Of a stretch of 64,000 nucleotides of DNA, positions 50,480 to 59,241 are shown one piece after another. Within the stretch, counting starts at the first letter, position 1. Each line of letters starts with the position of its first letter. The translations under genes and the position numbers were made by a program. This stretch comes from JALYOC01 sp036675345 (GTDB lineage: Bacteria; Myxococcota; Myxococcia; Myxococcales; Myxococcaceae): assembly GCA_036675345.1 (NCBI GenBank), contig JAKFFE010000013.1, positions 47,480 through 111,479 on the forward strand, in the 5' to 3' direction. A model generated the notes under the pieces. It worked only from the letters and a program-made list of their open reading frames with translations. It did not search any database and was not told the DNA's origin.

Positions 50480-52467
50480 GCCAGCGGCAGCCGGATGGTG
50501 AAGCGGGTGCCGCTTCCCTGGGTGGACTCCACCTCGATCCGGCCCCCGTAGCGTTTGACGATCCCGTAGGCGGCGGTCAGTCCCAGGCCGATCCCGCCTC
50601 CCACCCCGCGGGTGGTGAAGAAGGGCTCGAAGAGGCGATGCAGGTGCTCGGCGGCGATCCCCACGCCCTGATCCTGGACCTCGATCCCCAGCTCGGAGCC
50701 CTGATCAAAGGTCCGGATCTCGATCCGCTGCCCGGGGGTGATCGCCTGCCGGGCGTTCTTGAGGACGTGCGAGAGCACCTGGTCCAGCTGCAGCGGGGCG
50801 ATCGCCGCCCGGCCACGGGCCCCGGGCAGGAAGGCCACGTTCTCCAGCCCGGACAGCTCGGCGCGCAGCACCCGGGACACCGAGGCCTCCACATCGCAGG
50901 GCTCGGCGCGGCCAATCTCCTGCCGGGAGAGCTCGCGCAGGGCGCGGACGATCCGTCCCACCCGCTCGGCCCCCTCCAGTGATTCGCCCACCATCTCCGC
51001 GGCGTCGGTCAGATCCTGCTGGGCGGTGGGCGCCACCACCGCGGTGGACAGCGACTCCACCACCCCGCGCAGCCCCCGCAGGTTGGAGATCACAAAGCCC
51101 AGCGGGTTGTTGATCTCGTGGGCCGCCCCGGAGGCCAGCTGCCCCACCGCGGCCAGGCGCTCTGACTCACGCACCCGGGAGGCCAGCAGGTTGCGCTCGG
51201 TGACGTCCCGGTAGGAGATCACCACCCGCTCGGCGCCGGCCTCCGGATCCCGGAACAGGGTGGACTCGTAGGTCGCCCCGTCCGTTCCGCTGACCTCGGC
51301 GGAGTCGCCCTTGGACCGCAGCAGCGGGCAGTGGGGACAGGGGGAGTTCCGTCCGGCGAACACCTGGTAGCACTGCTTGCCCTTGAGTTCGGTGAGCGGC
51401 ACTCCGCTGGCGCGGGCATAGGCCAGGTTGGCGCGCACCAGGGTGTGGCCCTCCTGCACCGCGATCGGATCGGAGATCGCGTCGAAGGTCTGCTCCCACT
51501 CGCGCTTGGCCCGGCCGATCTGCGCGGTGCGCTCGCGGACCTTCTGCTCCAGTTCCTGGTTGGACCGGAGCACCGCGGCCTGGGACTCGCGCAGCCGCGC
51601 GGCCATCTGGGCGTTGTGCACCGCAATGGTCACGTGCGGGGCCAGCGCCTGCAGCCGCAACAGGTGCCCGTCCCGGAAGCCCTTGCGATCGGTGCCGCGC
51701 ACCGCCTCCAGCACCCCGATCACGTCCCCGGACATCAGCAGCGGCACCGCGATGATCGAACCGGTCTGAAAGCCGCTGGAGGCGTCGAAGCGTTCGCTGA
51801 AGAAGGGAGAGCCGGTGACCGACTCCACCCGCATCGCCTCCGCGTACTGGGCCACCCGTCCGGCCACGCCCTCTCCGGGCTGGACCCGGATCCGTTCGAT
51901 CCGGGTGGAGGCGCCACCGGACACGGTGTCGAAGAACAGCTCCCCGGTGGCGGGGTCCACCAGCAGCAGGCTGGCGCCGTCCGCGTCACACAGGTCCCGG
52001 GTCCGGGCCACCGCCTCGCTGATCACCTCCGGAACGTCGATCTGGGTGGCGATGGACTGGGCGAAGCGGTTCACCAGCTCCGCGGTGCGGGCCCGCTCCA
52101 GCAGGCCCTCGGCGTCCGGCGGCTCGCGGCGATGCTCGACCCGGATCTCCGCCCGGGCCACCGCCTCGATCAGCACCGAGAGCTCCTCGACGTACTCCAC
52201 CTCCGGGGGCACGCCCCGCAGCTCGTGGGCCGGCGGGGGCGGGCCCAGCACCACCGCCGCGCCTCCCACCGTCTCCACCCGGGAGACCAGCGCCTGCCAG
52301 CCGGGGGCACGATCGCAGATCACCAGCTCGGCCCAGCCGGAGCTGACCGAGTCGGCCGCGTCGCTGGGCTGGGCGGGGTGGAACATCACCCCCGCCGCCT
52401 CCAGGACACGACCCACCGCCGGGGCGGACTGGCCCCGGACCACCAGGAGGATGGGCAGCTGCTTCAT
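50410..52467 (-). CDS. Soluble GAF-PAS sensor histidine kinase
   Basis: This 685-residue kinase has no membrane helix. A degenerate receiver-like region (1-110, ILLVV opening but no Lys-Pro end) is followed by a GAF domain (about 125-290). A coiled coil (295-330) comes next, then a PAS domain (335-440) carrying CPHCPL, a CxxC pair common in this PAS type. The HisKA core has H450 in GAAHEINNPLGF. The HATPase has NARQAI, DQGVGI and GGGIGLGLTAAYGI. It lies 15 nt downstream of the receiver gene on the same strand, and its tail overlaps the DUF2795 gene. Signal and target are unknown. Confidence 0.9.
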   Translation of the reverse strand: MKQLPILLVVRGQSAPAVGRVLEAAGVMFHPAQPSDAADSVSSGWAELVICDRAPGWQALVSRVETVGGAAVVLGPPPPAHELRGVPPEVEYVEELSVLIEAVARAEIRVEHRREPPDAEGLLERARTAELVNRFAQSIATQIDVPEVISEAVARTRDLCDADGASLLLVDPATGELFFDTVSGGASTRIERIRVQPGEGVAGRVAQYAEAMRVESVTGSPFFSERFDASSGFQTGSIIAVPLLMSGDVIGVLEAVRGTDRKGFRDGHLLRLQALAPHVTIAVHNAQMAARLRESQAAVLRSNQELEQKVRERTAQIGRAKREWEQTFDAISDPIAVQEGHTLVRANLAYARASGVPLTELKGKQCYQVFAGRNSPCPHCPLLRSKGDSAEVSGTDGATYESTLFRDPEAGAERVVISYRDVTERNLLASRVRESERLAAVGQLASGAAHEINNPLGFVISNLRGLRGVVESLSTAVVAPTAQQDLTDAAEMVGESLEGAERVGRIVRALRELSRQEIGRAEPCDVEASVSRVLRAELSGLENVAFLPGARGRAAIAPLQLDQVLSHVLKNARQAITPGQRIEIRTFDQGSELGIEVQDQGVGIAAEHLHRLFEPFFTTRGVGGGIGLGLTAAYGIVKRYGGRIEVESTQGSGTRFTIRLPLAYPPVERDPVPSSNDSWTSAKEA

Positions 52468-52482
52468 CCCAGGGCCTGTGGG

Positions 52483-53016
52483 CTAGCTGGCGCGGACCAT
52501 GGAGTCGTCCAGGAGGATGGCGCCGCTGGTGTCCCGGACGATGGTGGTGATCCCCGGGTGGTTCTGCTCCAGGCGGGCGATCACCTCACCCTGCTGGCGC
52601 AGCATCGACAGCAGCCGCCGGTTCTCCCGCTCCAGGTCCAGCTGCTCGAAGGCCAGGTGGAGGGTGATCTTCAGCTCGTTGTCGTCCCAGGGCTTGGTGA
52701 GGAAGCGGTAGATCTCCCCCTGGTTGATGGCCTCGATCGCGGTCTGCATGTCCGCATGCCCGGTCAGCATCAGCCGCATGCTGTCCGGGAACCGGGTGCG
52801 CACCCGCTTGAGGAACTCCAGCCCGGTCATGTTGGGCATCAGGTGATCAGAGATCACCAGGTCCACCGAGATCGTGCCCAGCAGCTCCAGGGCGGCGGAG
52901 GCGTCGGTGCAGGTAAACACCTCGTAGCCCTCGCGGCGCAGGCTGCGGCGGAGGGCGTTGATCACGTTCTGCTCGTCGTCGACGACGAGGATCTTGCGGG
53001 CGACGGACTCGGACAT
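52483..53016 (-). CDS. Single-domain response regulator with coiled tail
   Basis: The receiver domain (1-122) has the acid pocket D13/D14, phospho-acceptor D57 in VISDHLMP, and K in FLTKPWDD. Past the domain lies a helical, Leu-rich segment (LERENRRLLSMLRQQGEVIARLEQ) and a short beta hairpin, not a DNA-binding or enzymatic domain. It resembles the receivers that precede HD-GYP or kinase output, cut before that output. The product is 177 residues, from an ATG with GGAGGAG ahead. It is upstream of and cotranscribed with the 685-residue kinase, and diverges from the ThDP enzyme gene. Confidence 0.88.
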   Translation of the reverse strand: MSESVARKILVVDDEQNVINALRRSLRREGYEVFTCTDASAALELLGTISVDLVISDHLMPNMTGLEFLKRVRTRFPDSMRLMLTGHADMQTAIEAINQGEIYRFLTKPWDDNELKITLHLAFEQLDLERENRRLLSMLRQQGEVIARLEQNHPGITTIVRDTSGAILLDDSMVRAS

Positions 53017-53360
53017 GGACTGCTCCTCCGGATTGCAGCGGGCTGGTCGGCTACTCTTCAAGCCCTGCGCCAGCGGCGGCGCGCCGTGAATCCAACCGGT
53101 TGTGACGCGGACGCGCCCTCCTGGGCGGGGTCGCCGGGGACGCCGGGGTCCGCTCCGACCCACCTCCCTCCGGCGCGCTGACACCGGGGGGGATGTCCCA
53201 CCTGCTTCCGGTGGGGATGCCTGCCTGGTGGGGCTGGCTCCACCTGGCCGCGGCCAATGACTCCCGAGGCAGACCCCGGCGGCCCGCACCGTGCACTGGA
53301 GAGGGGAAGCGCGAAACCCGGGCAAGCAACGCCCCGCCGGACACCAGGGAGAAATGACCA
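53017..53360. other. 344-nt divergent control region without a gene
   Basis: I see no coding frame or RNA gene here. It separates the receiver/kinase pair from the ThDP/KAS III/kinase run. It holds the palindrome CAACCGGTTG (53093-53102) and an inverted repeat with CCCACC (53197-53202) and GGTGGG (53210-53215). I could not assign a convincing sigma-70 or sigma-54 promoter. Confidence 0.5.
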
Positions 53361-55112
53361 ATGCAGGGAATGAGAGCGCAGACCGGTTCACCGCATGCGC
53401 CGCGGCTGCGGGCGGTGGAGCCTCCGATGGACGAGCGGGTGCGCGGGCCGGCCCGGACCCGGGTGGCGGACGCGATTGTCCAGACGTTGCTGGAGCTGAA
53501 CGTGGACTCCTTCTACGGGATCCCCGGAGGAGCGATCGCCTCGCTCTACGACGCGCTGCTCGACTACCCGCAGGTCCGGCTGATCAACACCCGGCACGAG
53601 ACCTCGGCGGCGTTCATGGCGATGGGGCACTCGCGGGTCGGAGACTCCCTTCCCTGCGTGTTGATGACCTCCGGGCCGGGGATTACCAACGTGATCACCG
53701 GGCTGGCGGCGGCCTACGCGGAGGGGATTCCGCTGATCGCCATTGGCGGTGAGGTCCCCAAGAAGAACTTTGGCCGCGGCGCGCTGCAGGAGGGCAGCCG
53801 CTACCAGCTGGACGTGCTGGGGATGGTCCGCAGCGTCACCAAGTACGCGGCGGAGATCACCAATCCGCGGGCGGCCACCACCGTGGTCCGCAAGGCGGTG
53901 GCCACCGCGCTGTCCGGAAAGCAGGGCCCGGTGTTCCTGTCCCTGCCGCTGGACGTGGCCAACGAGAAGATCTCCCCGGTGCGGATGTCCACCCAGGTCT
54001 CCACCCGGTTCGAGGTGGACGACGAGATGATGGACGGCGCGGCCGAGGCGCTGCAGCAGGCCGGGCGGGGGCTGATCGTGGTCGGCTCGGGCGCCCGACA
54101 CCCGGAGGCGGTGCGGCTGATCGGGGCGCTGGCCTCCACCCTGCAACTGCCGGTGGTCACCACCCCCAAGGCAAAGGGGCTGTTCCCGGAGAACGATCCG
54201 CTGTCCCTGGGGGTGTTCGGGCTGGGGGGGCATCCTTCCGCCACCGATTACCTGGAGCAGGGGATCGACACCGTGCTCTGCGTGGGCTGCGGGCTGGGGG
54301 AGACCGGCACCAACAGCTGGAGCCCGCTGCTGCAGGCCTCGCGGGCCTTCATCCAGATCGACATCGACGCGGCGCAGATCGGGAAGAACTACACCGTGGA
54401 CCACGGACTGGTGGGTCCGGCCCACGTGCTGTTGCGCGGGCTGGTCTCCCGGGTCCACCGACGGGTGGTGCCTGCCGCCAGCTACGGGATCCGTCACCAC
54501 CCGCTGACCGGCCCCGCGGAGAGCAGCGAGGGGCTCAATCCGCCGGTGGTGCTCCAGACCCTCCAGCAACTGCTGCCCAAGGAGACGATCTTCGTCTCCG
54601 ACATTGGCGAGCACACCGTGCACGCGCTGCACTACCTACGGGTGGACGCCCCGGACGGCTTCATGGCCCACACCGGCCTGGGGTCGATGGGGTCGGGGAT
54701 CGGCTCGGCGATCGGCGCCCGTCACGCCCGCCCGGATCGTCCGGTGGTGGCGGTGTGCGGAGACTACGGCTTCCAGATGCACGGGATGGAGCTGGCCACC
54801 TGCGTCCACCACGGCATCGGAACCGTGTTTGCGGTGTTCAACGACCGGCGGATGCGGATGGTGGAGGCCGGCCAGTCCAAGGTCTTCGGGCGCAGCGGGA
54901 TGATGCACAGCCACCGGGTGGACTTCGCCTCCCTCGCCCGCTCGGTGGGCGCGGTGGGCTACAGCATCCGGACGCTGGAGGACCTGCGGCGCCTCCCGGC
55001 GGACCTGGGACAGGGCGATGTCCCGGTGGTGCTGGACATCGAGATCAACCCCCGGGCGGTGTTCCCGGTGAACGGGCGGGTGGCGCAGATCCGCCACTTC
55101 TCCGCCGAGTAG
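53361..55112 (+). CDS. ThDP-dependent enzyme of the acetolactate synthase superfamily
   Basis: This 583-residue enzyme has the three-domain ThDP layout. The N-terminal pyrimidine-binding domain has catalytic glutamate E80 in TRHETSAAF. The central domain is Rossmann-like. The C-terminal PP-binding domain has the motif GDYGF (467-471) and N494 of the metal site. GDY replaces the usual GDG/GDA. It is like IlvB/POX/sulfoacetaldehyde-type enzymes and not E1. No acetolactate synthase small subunit is next to it, so an anabolic branched-chain role is unlikely. It could make or break a C-C bond from a 2-oxo acid to give an acyloin or similar compound. The KAS III-like gene follows after 25 nt. Confidence 0.88.
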   Translation: MQGMRAQTGSPHAPRLRAVEPPMDERVRGPARTRVADAIVQTLLELNVDSFYGIPGGAIASLYDALLDYPQVRLINTRHETSAAFMAMGHSRVGDSLPCVLMTSGPGITNVITGLAAAYAEGIPLIAIGGEVPKKNFGRGALQEGSRYQLDVLGMVRSVTKYAAEITNPRAATTVVRKAVATALSGKQGPVFLSLPLDVANEKISPVRMSTQVSTRFEVDDEMMDGAAEALQQAGRGLIVVGSGARHPEAVRLIGALASTLQLPVVTTPKAKGLFPENDPLSLGVFGLGGHPSATDYLEQGIDTVLCVGCGLGETGTNSWSPLLQASRAFIQIDIDAAQIGKNYTVDHGLVGPAHVLLRGLVSRVHRRVVPAASYGIRHHPLTGPAESSEGLNPPVVLQTLQQLLPKETIFVSDIGEHTVHALHYLRVDAPDGFMAHTGLGSMGSGIGSAIGARHARPDRPVVAVCGDYGFQMHGMELATCVHHGIGTVFAVFNDRRMRMVEAGQSKVFGRSGMMHSHRVDFASLARSVGAVGYSIRTLEDLRRLPADLGQGDVPVVLDIEINPRAVFPVNGRVAQIRHFSAE

Positions 55113-55137
55113 GACCTTCCAGGAAAGTGAGCTCCAG

Positions 55138-56217
55138 ATGAACCAGCAGATCGGAATCCGGGGGATGGGGATGTCCGTCCCCCCGCAGGTGCGGACCAAC
55201 GACTGGTGGCCGGAGGAGTTCCGCCGGCGCTTCGAGGAGAAGTCCCGCGGGGACGTGACCACCCCCCAGGTGTTCACCGACCGGGCCCGGACCCCGGCCC
55301 AGCGGATCCAGTTCCAGCAGATGCTGGAGACGTACCACGACCCGTTCCGGGGCAGCCGGGAGCGGCGGATCGCCGAGGCCGGGGTCAAGCCGTCGCAGCT
55401 GCAGCTGGCCGCCGCCCGCCAGGCGCTGGAGCGGGCCGGGATCGACGCGCTGCAGCTGGACGTGGTGCTGGAGAGTTCGATGCCCTCGGATGTGCCCAAC
55501 CCCAGCAACAGCGGGGCGCTGATCCACGGGCTGGGGGCGCGGCGGGCGCACGGGGTGTCGTTTGACGCCGGCTGTTCGTCCTTCATCAGCGGCCTGGCCC
55601 TGGCGGAGGCGATGATCCGCTCCGGACAGGCGAAGTACGTGCTGCTGGCGCACGTGGGAATGCTCTCCCGGATCTGCGACTGGAACGATCCCCTCTCGGT
55701 GAACAACGGAGACGGCGCGGGGGCGGTGGTGGTGGGGCCGATGGACGAGGGGCAGGGGCTGCTGGCCCATGTCTCGCTGACCAAGGGGGACCTCTACGAC
55801 GGGATGCTGGTGGGCCCGAGGGGAGAGGAGTTCTGGACGGAGGGCAAATCGCCGATCGTGATGCAGTCCAGGAACCTCCAGGCGGGGCGGGCGATCGTGC
55901 TGGGGACCGCGGACTTCGCCCAGGAGACGATTCAGATCGCGCTGCGGCGGGCCGGGGTGGAGAAGGAGCAGGTGACCCGCTTCTATTCGCACCAGCCCTC
56001 GGTGTTCTTCAACGCCTCTTCAAGGCTGGGCGCCGGGCTGGTGAACGCCCAGACCACCGATACCTTCGCCCGCTACGCCTCGATGCACGCGGCCAACATC
56101 CCGATCAACCTCTGCGAGGCCCAGCAGGCGGGGCAGCTGCAGCGCGGGGACCTGTGTGTGTTCTATGCGTGCGGAACCGGCCTGAACCTGGCCGCCGCGG
56201 TCTATCGTTGGCAGTAG
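55138..56217 (+). CDS. KAS III-like condensing enzyme
   Basis: This 359-residue thiolase-fold protein matches the FabH/KAS III superfamily. The nucleophile is C146 in SFDAGCSSF and the His is H285 in FYSHQPS. The third member, the Asn of GNTxAASIP, is not present: the region reads ASMHAANIP, with S315 at that position and N320 where Ser normally lies. Near-canonical FabH uses a Gly-Asn; here only Cys and His are certain. Length and the N-terminal extension differ from housekeeping FabH. It lies between the ThDP gene (25 nt) and the hybrid kinase gene (12 nt), so it is part of this locus rather than of fatty-acid synthesis. Confidence 0.86.
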   Translation: MNQQIGIRGMGMSVPPQVRTNDWWPEEFRRRFEEKSRGDVTTPQVFTDRARTPAQRIQFQQMLETYHDPFRGSRERRIAEAGVKPSQLQLAAARQALERAGIDALQLDVVLESSMPSDVPNPSNSGALIHGLGARRAHGVSFDAGCSSFISGLALAEAMIRSGQAKYVLLAHVGMLSRICDWNDPLSVNNGDGAGAVVVGPMDEGQGLLAHVSLTKGDLYDGMLVGPRGEEFWTEGKSPIVMQSRNLQAGRAIVLGTADFAQETIQIALRRAGVEKEQVTRFYSHQPSVFFNASSRLGAGLVNAQTTDTFARYASMHAANIPINLCEAQQAGQLQRGDLCVFYACGTGLNLAAAVYRWQ

Positions 56218-56229
56218 AGAGGGAAACCC

Positions 56230-59200
56230 TTGGCCCGCGAAGTCTCCTGCAGAGTGCTCAGTTCCTATTTGGAAGCCTACCGACAGACCGGGACTCCGCT
56301 GGAGTCGCTGGTGGCGGGACTGCCGGTGACGGTCAAGCAGATCACCCGTCCCTCGGAGCGGGTGGACTGGGACAGCTTCTGCGTGATGAGCGAGCGGATG
56401 GAGGCGGTGTGCGGAGGGCCGGAGGGGCTGGCCCGCTCCGAGCGCTACTTCGCCAAGGATCCCTTCATCCTGGGGCTGAACACCGCGATGGGGCTGGTCA
56501 CCAGCACCCAGACCATGTTCCGGGCGGTGGACCGCTGGTTCGGGGCGGCGATGTTCACGGTCACCAGCTCCACCCTCCAGCAGGTGGAGCCGGGGACGCT
56601 GCTGTTCACCATCCGGATCGATCCCGACTACCGCGACTGTGAGGCGTTCCTGCGGATCAACGCCATGGTCTTCCAGGTCAGTCCCCGGCTGCTGGGGGCC
56701 CAGGACGCCCAGGTGAGCTGCGAGGTGCATCCCCGCAAGGGGGTGTACCTGATCCGGCTGCCCCCCTCCTTGACCCTCTGGGGTCGGGCGCGGCGGGCGC
56801 TGCGGGTGGGGCTCTCGCCCCAGCGGGCGCTGCTGGAGGTGGAGACCCAGCAGAAGCTGCTGCAGGAGCGCTTTGAGGAGGTGCGGGTCGCCAACCGGCG
56901 GATCGAGGCCCAGGCCGAACAGCTGCGGACGGTCAACGCCCTGGGCCGGGAGCTGGCGCAGTACACCGAACTGGGCGCCCTGGGTGACTCGGTGGAGCGG
57001 CTGTTCCACACCACCTTTGGCTGCACCGGATTGAGGCTGTGGCTGGTGCGCCGGGACGGGCAGCCGGCGGAGGTGGTGCGGGCGTACGGCAGGACCGAGG
57101 GACCGGTGGCCCGGGTGTTTCCGCTGAAGGTGGGCGGAGTCCTGGTGGGGCAGATCGACACCTGGGGATTCGCCGGGGACGAGGGGTTGGGGGAGGCGCT
57201 GGCGCCGTGGATCTCGATCGCCCTGGAGAACGCCCGCTCCTTCGCCCTGCTCCGCGACTACCAGGCGGGGCTGGAGCAGAAGGTGGAGGAGCGGACCTCG
57301 CAGCTGAGCCAGCGGACCGAGGAGCTCAACGCGTCGTTGGAGCAGCTGCGGGAGGTGGACCGGCAGAAGACCCGGTTCTTCGCCAACGCCTCGCACGAGC
57401 TGCGCACCCCACTGACCCTGATGATCGCCCCGCTGGAGGCGCTGGTGGCCGCCCCCGAGACTCCGGAGGGGGTGCGCGAGGATCTGCGGAACGTGGCCCG
57501 CGCCTCCTACCGGTTGCTCAAGCTGGTCAACGATCTGTTGGACCTGGCCAAGCTGGAGGGCGGGGGGATGCTGTTGCGGATGGGGACGGTGGAGCTGGAG
57601 CGGCTGCTCTCCGACTGCGTGCGCCCCTTCCGCCCGATGCTGCAGCGGCGCGGAGTGCGGGTGCAGCTGGAGGTTCCGCCGGACCTGGTCACGGTGGCGG
57701 ACGGCGAGCGGCTGGAGCAGGTGTTCTTGAACCTGCTCTCCAACGCCTCCAAGCACGTCCCCGATCAGGGGCTGATCCGGATCTCCGCCCGATCCGGGGA
57801 GGGCGGGGTGGAGGTGCAGGTGGAGAACAGCGGCGAGGGGGTGGAACCCGAGGATCTGGAGCGGCTGTTCGATCGCTTCGCCCAGGCGCTTACCTCGCGG
57901 GGACGACGGTTTGGATCCACCGGGCTGGGGCTGCCGCTGGTGCGGGAGCTGGTGGAGCTGCACGGGGGACGGCTCTCGGTGGAGAACCACCCCGGACAGA
58001 GCGTGGCCTTCCAGGTGACGCTTCCCGGTGGCCAGGGGGGGACCCCGCTGCCGCTCTCCCAGCCGCCCCGGGCCGGTGCGCTGGAGCTGGCGCAGTACGA
58101 GATCATGGGCCAGCGGGAGCTGGGCGAGGAGATCGCGCCGCCCCGGGTGACCGGTGCGCTGCCGTTGCTGCTGTTGGCGGAGGACAACCCCGAGCTGCGC
58201 GCCTTCCTGGTCCGCACCCTCTCGGGTGAGTACGACGTGCTGGAGGCCTACGACGGGCAGGAGGCGCTGGAGGTGGCCCGGGCGCGCCGGCCGGAGCTGA
58301 TCCTCTCCGACCTGATGATGCCCAGGCTGGATGGGTCCCAGCTGTGCGAGGCGCTCAAGAGCGATCCGGAGCTGGCCGGGATCCCCTTCGTGCTGCTCAC
58401 CGCCCGGGGAGACTCTGCCTCCAAGGTGGAGGGGCTGGGCAAGGGCGCCGACGACTACATCGTCAAGCCCTTCCATGTGGAGGAGGTCCGCGCCCGGCTG
58501 CGGACCCAGCTGCGGCTGCGGGTGCTGACCCGGGATCTGGCCCAGCGGGAGAAGCTGGCCGCGCTGGGGACGGTGGTGGCGGGAGTGGCCCACGAGATCC
58601 GCAATCCCCTCAACGGGATCATCAACGCCCTGGCCCCGCTGGAGGAGCTGATGGAGGAGAACCCGCTGGGCAAGGAGCTGGTGACCATTGCCCTGACCGG
58701 GGCGCGGCGGATGGACGAGCTGTCCGGCCGGATGCTGCGCCAGCTGCGCGCCGGGGAGGGGGTGCGCACCGACGTCCAGGTGGAGGACAGCGTCCGCTTC
58801 GCGATGCAGTTGCTGGATCACAAGGCAAAGAAGGCCGGGGTCCGGCTGACCAGCCAGGTGCCGCCGGAGGCCCAGGTGTTCGGCGAGCCCGCCTCCCTGG
58901 AGCAGGTGTGGCTGAACCTGATCGACAACGCGCTCTACGCCGCCGGGACCGATGGCTGGGTGGAGGTGAAGGGCTCCCTCCAGGACGGGGCGGTGGTGGT
59001 GGAGGTGAGCGACGGGGGCGCGGGGATCCCGCCGGAGCGGGTCTCGCGGATCTTCGACCCCTTCTTCACCACCAAGCCGGTGGGCAAGGGAACGGGGTTG
59101 GGTCTGTCGATCGTCCGTGAGATCGTGGAGTCGCTGGGGGGAACCATCTCGGTCCGCTCGCTTGCCGGCGAGGGCGCCTGCTTTCGGGTCAGCCTGCCCT

Positions 59201-59241
59201 CCAGCCCCGCCTTGAAGGAACCGTATGCCGCAGTCCGATGA
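56230..59241 (+). CDS. Double-transmitter hybrid histidine kinase
   Basis: This 1003-residue soluble protein has an unrecognised N-terminal domain (1-185) and a coiled linker. A weak GAF-like domain (240-345) and a coiled coil follow. HisKA 1 (H389 in ANASHELRTP) and HATPase 1 (about 500-610) come next. A receiver follows (D694 in ILSDLMMP, K in YIVKPF). HisKA 2 (H788 in GVAHEIRNP) and HATPase 2 complete the chain. Two full transmitters flanking one receiver is rare. The TTG at 56230 follows GAGAGGG. It starts 12 nt after the KAS III-like gene and overlaps the next kinase gene by 17 nt. The N-terminus shows some resemblance to AraC-type ligand-binding N-domains, which I could not confirm. Confidence 0.9.
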   Translation: MAREVSCRVLSSYLEAYRQTGTPLESLVAGLPVTVKQITRPSERVDWDSFCVMSERMEAVCGGPEGLARSERYFAKDPFILGLNTAMGLVTSTQTMFRAVDRWFGAAMFTVTSSTLQQVEPGTLLFTIRIDPDYRDCEAFLRINAMVFQVSPRLLGAQDAQVSCEVHPRKGVYLIRLPPSLTLWGRARRALRVGLSPQRALLEVETQQKLLQERFEEVRVANRRIEAQAEQLRTVNALGRELAQYTELGALGDSVERLFHTTFGCTGLRLWLVRRDGQPAEVVRAYGRTEGPVARVFPLKVGGVLVGQIDTWGFAGDEGLGEALAPWISIALENARSFALLRDYQAGLEQKVEERTSQLSQRTEELNASLEQLREVDRQKTRFFANASHELRTPLTLMIAPLEALVAAPETPEGVREDLRNVARASYRLLKLVNDLLDLAKLEGGGMLLRMGTVELERLLSDCVRPFRPMLQRRGVRVQLEVPPDLVTVADGERLEQVFLNLLSNASKHVPDQGLIRISARSGEGGVEVQVENSGEGVEPEDLERLFDRFAQALTSRGRRFGSTGLGLPLVRELVELHGGRLSVENHPGQSVAFQVTLPGGQGGTPLPLSQPPRAGALELAQYEIMGQRELGEEIAPPRVTGALPLLLLAEDNPELRAFLVRTLSGEYDVLEAYDGQEALEVARARRPELILSDLMMPRLDGSQLCEALKSDPELAGIPFVLLTARGDSASKVEGLGKGADDYIVKPFHVEEVRARLRTQLRLRVLTRDLAQREKLAALGTVVAGVAHEIRNPLNGIINALAPLEELMEENPLGKELVTIALTGARRMDELSGRMLRQLRAGEGVRTDVQVEDSVRFAMQLLDHKAKKAGVRLTSQVPPEAQVFGEPASLEQVWLNLIDNALYAAGTDGWVEVKGSLQDGAVVVEVSDGGAGIPPERVSRIFDPFFTTKPVGKGTGLGLSIVREIVESLGGTISVRSLAGEGACFRVSLPSSPALKEPYAAVR

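Noticed and set aside
53017..53360. Sigma-54 promoter (TGGC-N8-TTGC) in the divergent region
   Set aside because: No adequate -24/-12 pair was found, despite a TGGCCGCGGCC-like run.
53361..55112. Naming the ThDP gene ilvB (acetolactate synthase)
   Set aside because: The superfamily match is clear, but there is no small subunit, and context and the GDY motif speak against it.
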